The position numbers and the translations under genes were made by a program. Source: Streptomyces sp. LUP30 (GTDB taxonomy: Bacteria > Actinomycetota > Actinomycetes > Streptomycetales > Streptomycetaceae). Taken from it: a stretch of DNA of 58,972 bases. The stretch spans positions 1 to 58,972 of the forward strand of contig NZ_MJAJ01000054.1 in assembly GCF_001746365.1 (NCBI RefSeq), in the 5' to 3' direction. Positions 49,957 to 57,664 of this stretch are shown here, piece after piece. The notes beneath the pieces were generated by a model, which was not told the origin of the DNA, made no database searches, and saw nothing but the letters and a program-made list of their open reading frames with translations. Position 1 is the stretch's first letter, and each line of letters starts with the position of its first letter.

Positions 49957-51072
49957 TCAGGAGAGGTACGCCGGGGCCGCCACGGGCAGCGTAAACCGGA
50001 ACTCGGCGCCGCCGCCGGGGGCGCGGCCCACCGTGATGGCGCCGCCGTGGGCTTCGACGATCCCCTTGACGATGTACAGCCCGAGGCCGGTGCCGCCGCG
50101 CTTGCTGCCCCGCCAGAAGCGGGTGAAGACGCGGTTCATGGACTCCTCCGGGATGCCTGCGCCCTCGTCGCTCACGGTGACCGATGTGCCGGTGTCCTCC
50201 CCTTCCCGGGGGGACGCGGCGGGCGTGATGTCAATGGTGACGGTTCCCTCGCCGTGGCGCACCGCGTTTTCGATGAGGTTGCTGAGGACCTGGTCGACCT
50301 TGTCGGGGTCGGCCCACAGGGCGGGCAGCGGCTGCTCGATGCGCAGCAGGAACCGGTCGGCGGGCTGTCCGGCGGCCACGTAGGCCTGGATGTGCCGTCC
50401 CACCGCCGCGCCCATGTCGACGGGCTGGCGGCGCACCTCCAGCCGTCCGGAGTCGATGCGGGAGATGTCGAGCAGCTCGGCGATGAGGCGGGTGACCCGG
50501 TCCGCGTCGGCGTCGACGGTCTCCAGCATCAGCCGCTTCTGGTCGTCGGTGAACCGCGACCACTTCGCCAGCAGGGTGGCGGTGAAGCCCTTGACGGAGG
50601 TGAGCGGGGAGCGCAGTTCGTGGGCCACGGTGGCGATCAGCTCGGCGTGGCTGCGCTCGGTGCGGCGGCGGGCCTCGGTGTCGCGGATCGAGACGACGAC
50701 CCGGCGGACGGGACCGGTGGGCCGGGTGCGGACGTACCGGGCGGAGACGAGCACCTCACGGCCGCCCGGCAGCAGGAGGTTGCGCTCGGGCTGGCCGACG
50801 CGGATGGCGAGGCCGCCGTAGGGGTCGGTGAGCTGCCACCAGCGGCGGCCCTCCAGGTCCTCCAGCGGCAGGGCCTTGTCGAGGTGCTGTCCGAGGACGT
50901 CCTCGGCGGCGACGGCGGCGATGCGCCGGGCGGCGGCGTTGAAGCAGATCACGCGACCGTGCTCGTCGGCGACGACGAGCCCGTCGGGCAGGTCGTCGGG
51001 GTCGATGCCGAGTCCGGCGAGGTCACCGGCCGGCCGGGCCGCTCCCGGTGCGCTGGTCGTGCCGACACTCAT
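49957..51072 (-). CDS. Soluble PAS-domain sensor histidine kinase, orphan
   Basis: A 371-residue kinase. Residues 28-135 are a PAS-like sensor (GLVVADEHGRVICFNAAARRI, VLGQHLDKALPLEDL). The HisKA helix carries the phosphoacceptor His in ATVAHELRSPLTSVKGF (about residue 149). The ATPase domain has N-box NLIENAVRHG, G1 DEGAGIPEE and G2 GGTGLGLYIVKGIVEAHGG. No transmembrane segment is seen, so it senses something in the cytosol. No response regulator is next to it; the neighbours are pheST and a SpoU gene, so the partner is elsewhere. The ATG at 51072 is used. It is conserved at this place in Streptomyces as far as I recall. Confidence 0.92.
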   Translation of the reverse strand: MSVGTTSAPGAARPAGDLAGLGIDPDDLPDGLVVADEHGRVICFNAAARRIAAVAAEDVLGQHLDKALPLEDLEGRRWWQLTDPYGGLAIRVGQPERNLLLPGGREVLVSARYVRTRPTGPVRRVVVSIRDTEARRRTERSHAELIATVAHELRSPLTSVKGFTATLLAKWSRFTDDQKRLMLETVDADADRVTRLIAELLDISRIDSGRLEVRRQPVDMGAAVGRHIQAYVAAGQPADRFLLRIEQPLPALWADPDKVDQVLSNLIENAVRHGEGTVTIDITPAASPREGEDTGTSVTVSDEGAGIPEESMNRVFTRFWRGSKRGGTGLGLYIVKGIVEAHGGAITVGRAPGGGAEFRFTLPVAAPAYLS

Positions 51073-51126
51073 CCCCGTATCCCACCTCCCGTCCTCCCGG
51101 AGGAGGCCCGCGAACTCGTCACCCTA

Positions 51127-51987
51127 CTAGCTGTCGGTCACGGAGCGGCACCCTCCGGAGGCGCGCTGTGCACGGGCCGATGCGTAGAGACATACGGCGG
51201 CGGCGGTCGCGAGGTTCAGACTCTCGGCCTTTCCGTGGATCGGGACGCGCACGACGGCGTCCGCGAGCTCGCGGGTCTCCTCCGGGAGCCCCCAGGCCTC
51301 GTTCCCGAACACCCACGCGGTGGGGCCGCCCATGGTGCCCGCGTCCAGTTCGGCGTCGAGGTCGTCGTCCCCCGCGCCGTCGGCGGCGAGGATCCGCACG
51401 CCGGCGTCCCGCAGCCCCGCCACGGCCTGTTCGACGGGGACGCCGACGGCGACGGGCAGATGGAAGAGGGAGCCGACGGAGGCGCGGACGGCCTTGGGGT
51501 TGTAGAGGTCGACGGAGGCGTCGGTCAGCACGACGGCGTCGGCGCCGGCGGCGTCGGCGCACCGCAGCACGGTGCCCGCGTTGCCGGGATCGCGCACATG
51601 GGCGAGGACGGCGACGAGCCGGGGCCGGGCGGCGAGGATCCCCTCGAAGGGCGTGTCCAGGAACCGGCAGATCCCGACGAGCCCCTGCGGGGTGACGGTG
51701 GTGGAGACGTCCTCGATGACCTGTTCGGCGGCGAGGTGGATCCGCGCGCCGGCCGAGCGGGCCTCGGCGATGACGTCGGCGTAGCGCTCGGCGGCCTCGA
51801 CGGTGGCGAACAGTTCCACGAGCGTGGACGGCCCGTCGGCGCGGTGCACCGCGGCCTCCCGCACGGCCTGCGGCCCCTCTGCGAGGAACAGCCGCTCCTT
51901 GCCCCGGAAGTTCCGCTTGGCGAGCCGCCGCGCCGCGGAGACGCGCGGGGAACGGGGGGAGATCAGCTCGGGGGTGGCGGAGGGCAT
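51127..51987 (-). CDS. TrmH/SpoU family rRNA 2'-O-methyltransferase
   Basis: A 286-residue SpoU-class enzyme that methylates a ribose 2'-OH, probably of 23S rRNA, with SAM. It has the substrate-binding N-terminus RLAKRNFRGKERLFLAEGPQAV and then LAHVRDPGNAGTVLRCADAAG (motif 1). AWVFGNEAWGLPEE (motif 2) and VRVPIHGKAESLNLATAAAV (motif 3) complete the family set. The ATG at 51987 has AAGGTG six nt upstream; GTG 51996 is in frame. It is the next gene after rplT, 157 nt beyond the rplT terminator in the same direction, so it has a link to translation. Confidence 0.93.
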   Translation of the reverse strand: MPSATPELISPRSPRVSAARRLAKRNFRGKERLFLAEGPQAVREAAVHRADGPSTLVELFATVEAAERYADVIAEARSAGARIHLAAEQVIEDVSTTVTPQGLVGICRFLDTPFEGILAARPRLVAVLAHVRDPGNAGTVLRCADAAGADAVVLTDASVDLYNPKAVRASVGSLFHLPVAVGVPVEQAVAGLRDAGVRILAADGAGDDDLDAELDAGTMGGPTAWVFGNEAWGLPEETRELADAVVRVPIHGKAESLNLATAAAVCLYASARAQRASGGCRSVTDS

Positions 51988-52145
51988 GTGATTCACCTTC
52001 GGTATCGGGGCGGCCGACTGGGCGGCGGGGGCGACTGCGGCCCCCGGGGGGCGCGGGGCTCCGTCCCGTGCGGCTGCGCCGCGTGGCGCGACCGGCCGCG
52101 CACGGCCGGTTCCCGGACGACGGAGGCAGCGGGCGTCAGCAGCAA

Positions 52146-52177
52146 AAGGACCCGCAGGATGGAACCTGCGGGTCCTT
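52146..52177 (-). terminator. Intrinsic terminator of infC-rpmI-rplT
   Basis: Perfect 13-nt arms AAGGACCCGCAGG (52146-52158) and CCTGCGGGTCCTT (52165-52177), six-nt loop, with TTTT at the 3' end in minus-strand sense. It is 30 nt after the rplT stop. Confidence 0.9.
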
Positions 52178-52207
52178 CAGTCACGTCGGCCTAGAGCCAG
52201 CGCAGCG

Positions 52208-52591
52208 TCACGCGGCCTTGGGCGCGTTCACGTCCGCGGGGAGGGCCTTCTGCGCGACCTCGACCAGCGCGGCGAACGCGGTGGCGTCGTTCACGGCGAG
52301 CTCGGCCAGGATCTTGCGGTCGACCTCGATGTTCGCGGCCTTCAGACCCTGGATGAGGCGGTTGTACGTCATGCCGTTCTGGCGGGCCGCAGCGTTGATG
52401 CGCTGGATCCACAGCTGACGGAAGTCGCCCTTGCGCTTCTTGCGGTCGTTGTAGTTGTAGACCAGCGAGTGGGTGACCTGCTCCTTGGCCTTGCGGTACA
52501 GGCGCGAACGCTGACCGCGGTAGCCGGAGGCCGCCTCGAGGATCGCCCGGCGCTTCTTGTGGGCGTTGACTGCCCGCTTGACGCGTGCCAC
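52208..52591 (-). CDS. rplT: 50S ribosomal protein L20
   Basis: A 127-residue L20. It begins MARVKRAVNAHKKRRAILEA, then GYRGQRSRLYRKAKEQV, YNYNDRKKRKGDFRQLWIQR and INAAARQNGMTYNRLI, all family hallmarks. L20 is an early 23S rRNA binder needed for 50S assembly. In Firmicutes and enterobacteria L20 can repress its own operon. It is last in infC-rpmI-rplT, 96 nt after rpmI. A ten-residue Ala-rich C-terminus is slightly longer than in E. coli L20. An intrinsic terminator follows. Confidence 0.98.
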   Translation of the reverse strand: MARVKRAVNAHKKRRAILEAASGYRGQRSRLYRKAKEQVTHSLVYNYNDRKKRKGDFRQLWIQRINAAARQNGMTYNRLIQGLKAANIEVDRKILAELAVNDATAFAALVEVAQKALPADVNAPKAA

Positions 52592-52687
52592 TTTTTAACT
52601 CCTTGTAGCGGGGCCGTGGTTGGACTCACACGACCCGGAAACGATTGGGTCCCGGTCAGAGGTCAGGCGCGACGCTTGCGCCCGACG

Positions 52688-52882
52688 TCACTTGCCGAGA
52701 AGCTTCTTGATCTTCGCGGCGTCGCCCGGGGCCATCTCGGCGTTGCCGGTGAGGCGGCGCGTCACGCGGGACGACTTGTGCTCGAGCAGGTGGCGCTTGC
52801 CGGCACGCTCGCGGAGCACCTTGCCGGAGCCGGTGATCTTGAAGCGCTTGCTGGCACCGCTGTGCGACTTGTTCTTCGGCAT
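52688..52882 (-). CDS. rpmI: 50S ribosomal protein L35
   Basis: A 64-residue L35 with the family pattern MPKNKSHSGASKRFKITGSG and LEHKSSRVTRRL. It sits in the core of the large subunit near the L20 neighbourhood. The ATG at 52882 follows GAGGAGAG. It is in infC-rpmI-rplT, with a 107-nt gap to infC that contains an inverted repeat (52916-52937). Confidence 0.98.
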   Translation of the reverse strand: MPKNKSHSGASKRFKITGSGKVLRERAGKRHLLEHKSSRVTRRLTGNAEMAPGDAAKIKKLLGK

Positions 52883-52915
52883 AGCGCCGTTCTCTCCTCG
52901 TCGGTGGCGTTCCGG

Positions 52916-52937
52916 TGCCCGGTCGTGAAACCGGGCA
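52916..52937 (-). promoter_or_regulatory. Hairpin in the infC-rpmI spacer
   Basis: TGCCCGGT (52916-52923) pairs with ACCGGGCA (52930-52937) around a six-nt loop. There is no U-run, so it is more likely an RNA structure (attenuator, processing site or L20 target) than a terminator. Confidence 0.55.
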
Positions 52938-52989
52938 CGGTGGAACGTCGCTGGTATCGGTTATGTCCGCGGGACTCGCGTCCCTCGGA

Positions 52990-53682
52990 TCACGCCTCGG
53001 CGGAAGCCTCGGCAGGGGCCTCGGCGTCAGCCGCCGCGACCTCGACGTCACTGTCGCCGTCGGCGTTCACGGCGTCGGCGTCCGCGGCGTTCTGCGAGCG
53101 ACCGGGGTTGGCCTTCGCCTCGGCCTTGCGGGCCTCCTGCGCCTGCCGGGCCTCGGCCATGGCCTCGGTCTTCTTCTTGTGCGGACCGAGAACCATGATC
53201 ATGTTCCGGCCGTCCTGCTTCGGGTTCGACTCGATGAAGCCGAGGTCCTCGACGTCCGACGCGAGACGCTGCAGCAGTCGGTAGCCGAGTTCCGGCCTGG
53301 ACTGCTCGCGACCACGGAACATGATCGTGATCTTGACCTTGTCGCCCTGCTTGAGGAACCGGACGACGTGACCCTTTTTGGTGTCGTAGTCGTGCGGGTC
53401 GATCTTCGGCCGGAGCTTCATTTCCTTGATGACCGTGTGCGCCTGGTTCTTGCGCGCCTCACGGGCCTTCATGGCCGACTCGTACTTGAACTTCCCGTAG
53501 TCCATGAGCTTGCAGACCGGCGGGCGTGCGCTCGCGGCCACCTCGACCAGGTCGAGGTCGTACTCCTGCGCAAGCTCCAGGGCCTTGGCCAGCGGCACGA
53601 TGCCGACCTGCTCGCCACTGGGACCGACAAGTCGCACTTCGGGAACGCGAATCCGGTCGTTGATGCGGGGCTCGGTGCTGAT
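52990..53682 (-). CDS. infC: Translation initiation factor IF-3, with AUC start codon
   Basis: A 230-residue IF-3, which binds the 30S subunit and proofreads initiator tRNA pairing. The N-terminal domain has RINDRIRVPEVRLVGPSGEQ and GIVPLAKALELAQEYDLDLV, then KLMDYGKFKYE at the linker. The C-domain has KEMKLRPKIDPHDYDTK and GPHKKKTEAMAEARQ. A 45-residue acidic/Ala tail extends the usual length. No ATG, GTG or TTG lies at the expected start. AUC at 53682 is preceded by GAGGAGG at a four-nt spacing, and the family start (S-T-E-P-R-I-N-D) follows. An ATG far upstream (53787) lacks a ribosome site. Non-AUG starts that IF-3 itself discriminates are known in infC. Confidence 0.95.
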   Translation of the reverse strand: MSTEPRINDRIRVPEVRLVGPSGEQVGIVPLAKALELAQEYDLDLVEVAASARPPVCKLMDYGKFKYESAMKAREARKNQAHTVIKEMKLRPKIDPHDYDTKKGHVVRFLKQGDKVKITIMFRGREQSRPELGYRLLQRLASDVEDLGFIESNPKQDGRNMIMVLGPHKKKTEAMAEARQAQEARKAEAKANPGRSQNAADADAVNADGDSDVEVAAADAEAPAEASAEA

Positions 53683-53767
53683 GGATCCTCCTCGGTAGCA
53701 CCACGCGGCAGTCTGGCGAACGGCCGCGTAACGTCTGTGTTCGATAGTTTGGCAACCACGTCGAAGC

Positions 53768-53800
53768 ACAAAAAATGCCCCGAACAATCACATGCGGGGC
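53768..53800 (-). terminator. Terminator-like hairpin with U-run in the infC leader (attenuator candidate)
   Basis: In transcript sense GCCCCG (53795-53800 complement), a 12-nt loop, CGGGGC, then ATTTTTTG (53768-53776). It lies about 90-120 nt before the infC start, after the promoter, with no gene before it on that strand for about 670 nt. An upstream stem GCTCC(10 nt)GGAGC overlaps it by two nt and could compete. This looks like a leader attenuator for infC-rpmI-rplT. Confidence 0.65.
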
Positions 53801-54000
53801 TCCAAGCACTACCGGAGCACCGCCGCAAGGATCGCGGGGCGCGCTACCGGGCGACTCCATCGTCCGTACGGAACGATGGGGGCCGCCTGACCGGGGTGAC
53901 CCGCCGTCCTTCAAGGGCGGTCGGGTGGGAGCTCGGAGTCTCCACTTGTGGGCCGGGCCCGCCTGCTGAGGGGCACGCGTGTCCGACCGGTCGTTAACCG

Positions 54001-54030
54001 AGATTACCAGCCGCCGCCGCGAACGGCCAA
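54001..54030 (-). promoter_or_regulatory. infC operon promoter
   Basis: Minus-strand TTGGCC (54025-54030), 18 nt, TAATCT (54001-54006). It would give a leader of about 310 nt before infC, containing the hairpin at 53768-53800 and a second dyad CCATCGT/ACGATGG near 53860-53882. Confidence 0.6.
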
Positions 54031-54079
54031 TCGAGCCTCGCCACCGGACCCGGTGCGGCCTGCGCCTATCGTGTCCTGC

Positions 54080-54457
54080 ATGAGTGACACCTCCCCCGCC
54101 GGCTCCGCCGGGACGCCCGACACCCCCGACTTCGACGAGATGACCCGCGACATCGCCGAGGTCCCCGCCGTCGAGGTGATCGTGACGGTCGCCGTCAACC
54201 TGATGAGCGCCGCCGCGGTGAAGCTCGGCCTGACGGAGGAGGGCGACAAGTACAAGGACCTCGACGAGGCCCGCAAGCTGGTGACGGCCCTCGCCGGTCT
54301 GCTGGACGCGTCCGCGACCGAGATCAGCTCCTTCCACGCGGCCCCGCTGCGCGACGGTCTGAAGTCGCTGCAGCTGGCGTTCCGCGAGGCGTCGATCGTC
54401 CCGGACGAGCCGGGCCAGGGCCCGGGCGAGAAGTACACGGGCCCGATCTACGGCTGA
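54080..54457 (+). CDS. DUF1844 family protein
   Basis: A 125-residue protein with the DUF1844 pattern DIAEVPAVEVIVTVAVNLMS, AAAVKLGLTEEGDKYKDLDE and ARKLVTALAGLLDAS. It is helical and cytosolic, with an acidic Pro/Gly tail at both ends. The function is unknown. The ATG at 54080 has TATCGT eight to ten nt upstream and no ribosome site, so the message is probably leaderless. It is transcribed away from infC; the two promoters are close. It is common in actinobacteria next to infC. Confidence 0.85.
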   Translation: MSDTSPAGSAGTPDTPDFDEMTRDIAEVPAVEVIVTVAVNLMSAAAVKLGLTEEGDKYKDLDEARKLVTALAGLLDASATEISSFHAAPLRDGLKSLQLAFREASIVPDEPGQGPGEKYTGPIYG

Positions 54458-54474
54458 ACCGGGTTCCGGCGGAC

Positions 54475-55206
54475 TCAGCCCTTCACGTACAGGGGCTCGC
54501 CCGGAGGCGTCGTCCCGGCCGGCAGCACTGCCAGGTCGAGGCCGCGCACCAGGCGGGCCCTCAGCGTTTCGTCGGCCGCGAGACGGCGGGCCACGGAGCG
54601 GGCCGTCTCGGCGGGTGTGGCCGCCGGGTCGAGGACCAGAGCGAGGGTGCCGTCGGCCTCCCCGGGCCCGAGGTGGGCGCTGAGGACCTCCGGTTCGGCG
54701 GCCACGGCGGCCCGGACCGCCGCGACGACGGCCGGGTCGGCGAGCGGATCGGCGGAGGCACGGCCCTCGGCGAGCGCGAGCAGCGCGGGTCCGGTCAGCT
54801 CGAAGGCCACCGGCCCGGCCAGGTCGAGGACGACCGTGTCGGCCTTCTCGTGCGCGGCCGCCTGCAGCGCCTGGTGCAGCGGGACGGCGACCGGGCGGGC
54901 CTCGGGATCCCAGCGGGCGAGGGAGTCGGTGGAGGTGAAGGCGGGCAGCGCGGTGCGCGAGCCCGCCTTGAGCGTGGGGACGGCCATGTCGCTGGTCTTC
55001 TCGCGACGCAGCCCGTGCTCGTCCTCCTCGACCTCGCCCAGCACGGCCACGACGGGGACCAGGAGCCGGGCGCCCCTGAGGGCCGCCAGCACCGGGGCCA
55101 CGGCGGTGCGGTCCTCGGCCCAGGCGGCGAGCGCCGCGCTCAGCCGGGGGTCGGCGGAGCCGTCGTCGTCGGAGAAGCCGGGGTCGGGAATGTTCTTGTT
55201 CGCCAC
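54475..55206 (-). CDS. SseB-domain protein
   Basis: A 243-residue protein with the SseB N-terminal domain: DDDGSADPRLSAALAAWAED, LAALRGARLLVPVVAVLGEV, then GSRTALPAFTSTDSLARWDP. A C-terminal half of unknown type follows (LAGPVAFELTGPALLALAEG). In proteobacteria SseB refers to a type III secretion translocator or serine-sensitivity enhancer, but actinobacterial members are cytosolic and uncharacterised. The start is GTG 55206. It converges tail to tail with DUF1844, with a 17-nt gap. Function unassigned. Confidence 0.8.
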   Translation of the reverse strand: MANKNIPDPGFSDDDGSADPRLSAALAAWAEDRTAVAPVLAALRGARLLVPVVAVLGEVEEDEHGLRREKTSDMAVPTLKAGSRTALPAFTSTDSLARWDPEARPVAVPLHQALQAAAHEKADTVVLDLAGPVAFELTGPALLALAEGRASADPLADPAVVAAVRAAVAAEPEVLSAHLGPGEADGTLALVLDPAATPAETARSVARRLAADETLRARLVRGLDLAVLPAGTTPPGEPLYVKG

Positions 55207-55360
55207 GGTCCTCGACCCTATCGGGGCGCGTCCGCCGACCTGTGCGGGGCCCGCGACACGTCGCCGTGCCGACGCCGCTCACGGGATTCTCAGGCTCACC
55301 TGACCCGGCTCTCACGTCCGTGCCACGGCCCGCACAGCCGGCGCCCCGACGATCACGGCC

Positions 55361-56422
55361 ATGGAGTCCCCCGGAGCACGTCGCAGCCGCCGCGCTCGTC
55401 CTTCCCGGCGCCGTCCCCTTCTCCCCCTCTCGCTCGCAGCCCTCGCCGTGCTGGGCGCGACGGTCGCAGGCGCGGTCGGTGCGACGGCACGGGCCCACTC
55501 CGGCGGACGGGCCGTATCGTCGTCCTCCGTGACGCCGCCGGCGTCGCGGTCGGGGGACGAGGAGGGGCCGGTGGAGAACGAGGCGGCGGCCGAGCGGGAC
55601 CGCGACGCGCTGCTGGCGTCGGCGATGAGATCGGTGACCGTGCCGGGGGACGCGGCCGTGTCCGTGGCCGTGCTGGACCTGGCCTCCGGCGAGCGCGCCG
55701 CGTACGGCGGGGGCGTCTTCGACACGGCGAGCATCGTCAAGGCGGACATCCTGGCCGCGCTGCTGCTGCGGGCGCAGGACGAGGGCCGTCGCCTCACGGC
55801 GGCCGAGAGGACGTACGCCACGGCCATGATCGAGACCAGTGACAACGACTCGGCCTCGGCGCTGTGGCGGACCATCGGCAGGGCCGGGGGTCTCGACGCC
55901 GCGAACGAGCGGCTCGGGCTGACGCGGACCGAGGGCGGCCAGGGCATGCTGTGGGGGCTCACCCGGACCACCGCGGTCGACCAACTCACGCTGCTGCGGC
56001 AGGTGTTCGGGGACGACTCGGAACTGAGCGAGGCCTCGCGGACGTATCTGCGGGGTCTGATGGGGCGGATCGTCGCGGGCCAGGACTGGGGTGTCTCGGC
56101 CGCGGCCGACGGGACCTCCTGGGCGCTGAAGAACGGCTGGCTGCCGCGCAGCACGACCGGGCTGTGGGACGTCAACAGCATCGGCCGGGTGAGCGTCGGC
56201 GGCCGCGGCTACCTGGTGGCCGTGCTGTCGGACGGCAACACGACGCAGGCGGCGGGCATCTCGCTGGTCGAGGCCGCGGCGAAGGCGGCGGTGTCGGCGT
56301 TCACCGACGGCGGCACGACGTCGGCCTCGGGGCCGACGGACCCGGGCTCCGCACCGGCATCGTCGTCCGCGTCCGGGCGGGCGTCGTCGTCCGCCGCCTC
56401 CTCCGCCGGCGCCGCGGGGTAG
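55361..56422 (+). CDS. Exported class A beta-lactamase-fold serine hydrolase
   Basis: A 353-residue protein. An Arg-rich start and helix (about 19-43) form a signal peptide. The fold carries the active-site S124-I-V-K127 (SxxK) in DTASIVKADIL, the SDN loop (SDNDSAS, 160-166) and KNG (257-259) where KTG is usual. The acylation Glu of true class A enzymes is not evident, so it is probably a PBP-like peptidase or esterase rather than an antibiotic-destroying enzyme. A Ser/Ala/Gly tail (about 315-353) may be a wall or linker tail. The ATG at 55361 has no ribosome site. It converges with the mycosin gene, 12 nt apart. Confidence 0.85.
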   Translation: MESPGARRSRRARPSRRRPLLPLSLAALAVLGATVAGAVGATARAHSGGRAVSSSSVTPPASRSGDEEGPVENEAAAERDRDALLASAMRSVTVPGDAAVSVAVLDLASGERAAYGGGVFDTASIVKADILAALLLRAQDEGRRLTAAERTYATAMIETSDNDSASALWRTIGRAGGLDAANERLGLTRTEGGQGMLWGLTRTTAVDQLTLLRQVFGDDSELSEASRTYLRGLMGRIVAGQDWGVSAAADGTSWALKNGWLPRSTTGLWDVNSIGRVSVGGRGYLVAVLSDGNTTQAAGISLVEAAAKAAVSAFTDGGTTSASGPTDPGSAPASSSASGRASSSAASSAGAAG

Positions 56423-56434
56423 CAGGCCCGGACG

Positions 56435-57664
56435 CTAGAGCGTCTCGTAGACCTCGTACGTCCCATGGGCCTCGCGCCGGTCGCGTCCCCGGCGGCCGCG
56501 CCACAGCACGACCGACGACAGCAGCAGCACCCCGCCGGCGCCGCCCGCGAGCAGGCCCGCCCAGCTCGACGCGTCGTCGTCCGCCTTCGCCCGGTCGGGG
56601 CCGGAGCCGAAGTACCGCTCGCCGTAGGCGGCGGACTGCAGACCCTCCGGCTCGAGGGCGGCGGCCGCACGGATCGCGGCGGCCGGGTCGATGAAGCCGT
56701 AGCCGCGGGAGTCGTCCCGGCCGCCGTCGGGGGCGTTGCGGGCCGTGCCCTCCAGGAGCTTCTTGATCTGCGCCGGGGTCAGCCCGGGGTGGGCGGCCTT
56801 GACGAGCGCGACGGCTCCCGAGACGAAGGCGGAGGCGGCGCTGGTCCCCCAGCCTTGGTAGTACTTGTGGTCCGGGTCGGCGATGACGACGTCGACGCCG
56901 GGCGCGCTGACGGTCGCGTACCAGCGGCGGGTGGAGAACGAGGCGCGTGTGCCGTAGCGGTCGACGGCGGTCGCGGCGATGACGCCCGGGTAGGCCGCCG
57001 GGTAGGAGATGTGGTCGCCCTTCTCGCCGCCGTTGCCGGCCGAGGCGACGACGACCGAGCCCTTCTTCAGGGCGTACTGGACGGCCTCGTCCTCGGCGGG
57101 CTCGGGGTGGGCGGAGGCCGAGTCGTCGCCCAGGGAGAGGTTGATGACGTCGGCGCCCTGGTCGGCGGCCCAGCGGATGCCGTCGGCGAGGGCGTTGCCG
57201 CGGGTGTTGCGGGCTTTGGTGCGCTGCGGGTCGCCGTCCTCCAGGATCACGCGGACGGGAAGGATCTTCGCCTCGGGGGCGATCCCGAGCACCCCGTCGT
57301 CGTTGCCGTCGCCATGCCCGTGACCGGCGATGATGCTGGCCATCGCGGTGCCGTGGCGGGCCCAGGCGCGATCACCGGGCTTCGCCCCGAAGCCCACCAT
57401 GTCCTTGCCCGCGAGGACGTTGCCAACGAGGTCGGGGTGGTCGGCCTCGACGCCGGTGTCCAGGACGGCGACGGTGATGCCCCGGCCCTTGGTGGTCTGC
57501 CAGGCCTGCTGGGTGTGCAGGGCGTCCAGGGCCCACTGCTGGGCCCGGATGCCGTCGGCGTGAGCGGTGGAGGGCGGCGCCAGGGCGACGGCGGCGGCGA
57601 GGAGGCAGCTCAGAAGCCCGGCCCTGCGGGGCGTACGGCTCGTACGGGTCCTGCGGGTGCTCAT
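56435..57664 (-). CDS. Mycosin-type subtilisin protease (S8), membrane-anchored
   Basis: A 409-residue secreted S8 protease. The signal peptide is about 1-37, with mature DGIRAQQWALDALHTQQAW. The catalytic triad reads D69 (VAVLDTGVEADHPDL), H104 (RHGTAMASIIAG) and S275 (GTSAASAFVSG); the oxyanion Asn is N211 (ASAGNGG). A C-terminal helix (about 374-392) with a basic tail anchors it. This is the layout of MycP, which works with type VII (ESX) secretion, but no ecc or esx genes are here. The ATG at 57664 overlaps the upstream gene's stop as ATGA. Confidence 0.93.
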   Translation of the reverse strand: MSTRRTRTSRTPRRAGLLSCLLAAAVALAPPSTAHADGIRAQQWALDALHTQQAWQTTKGRGITVAVLDTGVEADHPDLVGNVLAGKDMVGFGAKPGDRAWARHGTAMASIIAGHGHGDGNDDGVLGIAPEAKILPVRVILEDGDPQRTKARNTRGNALADGIRWAADQGADVINLSLGDDSASAHPEPAEDEAVQYALKKGSVVVASAGNGGEKGDHISYPAAYPGVIAATAVDRYGTRASFSTRRWYATVSAPGVDVVIADPDHKYYQGWGTSAASAFVSGAVALVKAAHPGLTPAQIKKLLEGTARNAPDGGRDDSRGYGFIDPAAAIRAAAALEPEGLQSAAYGERYFGSGPDRAKADDDASSWAGLLAGGAGGVLLLSSVVLWRGRRGRDRREAHGTYEVYETL

